Positions 18,172-19,467 of a DNA stretch of 19,467 bases are shown here, in pieces. The notes beneath the pieces are model-generated. The model was not told where the DNA came from, ran no database searches, and saw only the letters and a list, made by a program, of their open reading frames with translations. Within the stretch, counting starts at the first letter, position 1. The number at the start of each line of letters is the position of its first letter. Source of the DNA: Pseudomonadota bacterium (lineage in GTDB: Bacteria; Pseudomonadota; Gammaproteobacteria; Xanthomonadales; Xanthomonadaceae); contig JAEWJB010000084.1 of the NCBI GenBank assembly GCA_023386795.1, forward strand, positions 1 through 19,467. The letters run 5' to 3'. The position numbers and the translations under genes are program-made.

Positions 18172-18266
18172 GCGAGGCGATGGGAAAGGCGACATGAGGC
18201 CCGCCCTCTTGTGGCGCGGGGGCCGCTGCCGCTAGCGTTCGCTGTCGCCCTCGCTGGAGCCCCGCC

Positions 18267-19379
18267 GTGTCCGCATCCGTGTCCCGCCGTTCGTTCCTGC
18301 AGCTGGCCGGCGCAGGCCTGGCCGCCTCGTCGCTGGGAGTGGCGCCTGCCGCGCTTGCCGCCGCACCAGCCGCCAATGCGGTGGTGGACCGCAAGATTTA
18401 CCTCAATTTCAACGAGTGCCCGCTGGGGCCTTCGCCGGCGGCACTGCAGGCGATCTCGCGCGGGTTGCCGACGACCGGACGCTACCGCTTCGAGCTGGCC
18501 GCCCAGCTGCGCGACCTGCTGGCGGCCCAGCTGGGGGTGCCAGTGGAACGGCTGGCGCTGTACCCGGGATCGAGCGATCCACTTAATCGCGCGGGACATC
18601 TTTTCACTTCGGCCGAGGCATCGGTGGTGGTGCCTGATCCCACGTTCGAGGCGGTGGCCGACGTGGCGGCGGCGCACGGGGCGCCCGTGCACAAGGTGCC
18701 GCTGGCGGCGGATTTCAGCCATGACGTGGAGGCGATGGCGGCGGCAGATCCGCGCGCGGGCTTGATCTACGTGTGCAACCCGAACAACCCGACCGGCTCG
18801 GTGACGCCGCGCGCGCGCATCGAATGGTTGCTGGCGCACAAGCCAGCCGATGCGGTGGTGCTGGTGGACGAGGCGTACATCCATTACAGCGAGCAGCCTT
18901 CGGTGGTGGACCTGGCGGGCCGTCGCGACGATCTGATCGTGTTGCGCACCTTCTCCAAGCTTTACGGGATGGCCGGGTTGCGGCTGGGAGCGGCGGTGGC
19001 ATCGCCCGCATTGCTGGCGCGGCTGGAGCAGATCGGCGGGAACCCGCTGCCGGTCCCGGCGATGCTGGCGGCCGATGCGAGCCTGCGCGACAGCGCGCTG
19101 GTGCCGACGCGGAAGGCGGCCAATGCGCGCATCCGGCAGCAGACGGTGGAGTGGCTGCAGGCGCGCGGTTTTTCGTGCATTCCGAGCGAGTCGAACTGCT
19201 TCATGGTCGACATCAAGGGCGACGGGAAGGCGTTCTCGCAGGCGATGGCCGCGCGGGGTGTAGTAGTCGGGCGCAGTTGGCCGATCTGGCCGCAGCGGGT
19301 GCGGGTGACGGTCGGGACCGAGGCGGAGATGCAGCAGTTTCGGACTGCCTTTACTGATGTGTTGAAGGCTGACGGGTAG
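18267..19379 (+). CDS. Tat-exported PLP-dependent aminotransferase, histidinol-phosphate aminotransferase-like
   Basis: The 370-residue protein is a fold-type I aminotransferase of the HisC-like group. Seen: LNFNECPLGPSPAAL (46-60), YPGSSDPLN (99-107), CNPNNPTG (170-177) with Asn174, VDEAYIHY (200-207) with Asp201 and Tyr204, and FSKLYGMAGLRLG (229-241) with PLP lysine Lys231. The N terminus carries a twin-arginine signal, SRRSFLQLAGAGLAASSLGV, then an Ala-rich region with a probable cleavage site near 30-33. That implies folding with cofactor in the cytosol and export to the periplasm, odd for a histidine-pathway enzyme, so it is unlikely to be the biosynthetic HisC. The start is GTG 18267, set by GGAG at 18256-18259 with seven-base spacing. 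Transcribed divergently from ligA across 133 bp. Substrate unknown. Confidence 0.9.
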   Translation: MSASVSRRSFLQLAGAGLAASSLGVAPAALAAAPAANAVVDRKIYLNFNECPLGPSPAALQAISRGLPTTGRYRFELAAQLRDLLAAQLGVPVERLALYPGSSDPLNRAGHLFTSAEASVVVPDPTFEAVADVAAAHGAPVHKVPLAADFSHDVEAMAAADPRAGLIYVCNPNNPTGSVTPRARIEWLLAHKPADAVVLVDEAYIHYSEQPSVVDLAGRRDDLIVLRTFSKLYGMAGLRLGAAVASPALLARLEQIGGNPLPVPAMLAADASLRDSALVPTRKAANARIRQQTVEWLQARGFSCIPSESNCFMVDIKGDGKAFSQAMAARGVVVGRSWPIWPQRVRVTVGTEAEMQQFRTAFTDVLKADG

Positions 19380-19399
19380 TTTTCTTTTCGGCTGTTCGG

Positions 19400-19447
19400 T
19401 TGGCGTCGCGCGGTGTGCGGGGGCGAAGCGCGCTCGGGGGACGCCAA
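19400..19447 (+). terminator. Large stem-loop after the aminotransferase
   Basis: TTGGCGTC (19400-19407) pairs with GACGCCAA (19440-19447), and the adjoining GCGCG (19408-19412) pairs with CGCGC (19429-19433), leaving a six-base bulge. It begins 20 bp after the stop. There is no T-tract downstream on the plus strand, so it may be an intergenic repeat or a terminator for a gene beyond the right edge on the minus strand. Confidence 0.4.
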
Positions 19448-19467
19448 ATACTGCATCCATGCGGGGC

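Noticed and set aside
15674..18172. 832-codon plus-strand open frame opposite ligA
   Set aside because: Antisense of a fully conserved LigA; no recognisable domain.
17856..19460. 534-codon minus-strand frame opposite the aminotransferase
   Set aside because: The His/Arg-rich product has no motifs, and the plus strand encodes a complete PLP enzyme with signal peptide and ribosome site.

Overview
The window looks like a chromosomal segment from a GC-rich gammaproteobacterium of the Xanthomonadaceae/Lysobacteraceae type (Stenotrophomonas, Pseudoxanthomonas, Xanthomonas and relatives). Grounds for this are the high GC content, GyrA with Gln at residue 83 and an acidic C-terminal insertion, an over-long LigA (822 residues), and triple-repeat DUF3011, DUF3037 and HipA-like proteins of the sort these genomes carry. 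The genus assignment is an inference. I see no phage, IS element, CRISPR array, tRNA or rRNA.

Layout. (1) 1-3071, minus: N-terminal part of a large trimeric autotransporter adhesin, cut by the left edge. It has an ESPR-type signal region and 182-194-residue head/neck repeats, two of them almost identical. (2) 3072-3510: non-coding divergent region with hairpins. (3) 3511-4675, plus: a compact HipA-like kinase whose 3' end overlaps a DUF3037 gene by 23 bp. (4) A perfect 18-bp palindrome separates this pair from (5) 4721-7105, minus: an exported GH92 alpha-mannosidase with a possible LacI-type operator upstream. (6) 7224-9746, minus: membrane-bound PQQ-dependent dehydrogenase of the glucose/quinate/shikimate family. 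(7) 9937-12633, minus: gyrA, with a clear terminator and an extended -10 promoter. (8) 12802-13860, minus: mtnA (methionine salvage). (9) 13892-14614, minus: secreted cysteine-rich DUF3011 protein. (10) 14709-18133, minus: ligA and epmA, coupled through an ATGA stop/start overlap. (11) 18267-19379, plus: a histidinol-phosphate-aminotransferase-like PLP enzyme with a twin-arginine signal peptide, divergent from ligA.

How the parts relate. Most units are independent housekeeping or envelope genes: DNA topology and repair (gyrA, ligA), translation-factor modification (epmA), methionine salvage (mtnA), periplasmic sugar oxidation, glycan trimming and adhesion. The two parts with least-understood biology are the HipA-like kinase/DUF3037 pair, which resembles a minimal two-gene module without an HTH partner, and the Tat-exported aminotransferase. 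Neither can be called a new system from sequence alone. Several genes lie opposite very long antisense frames, which come from the GC-rich codon pattern and are not annotated.
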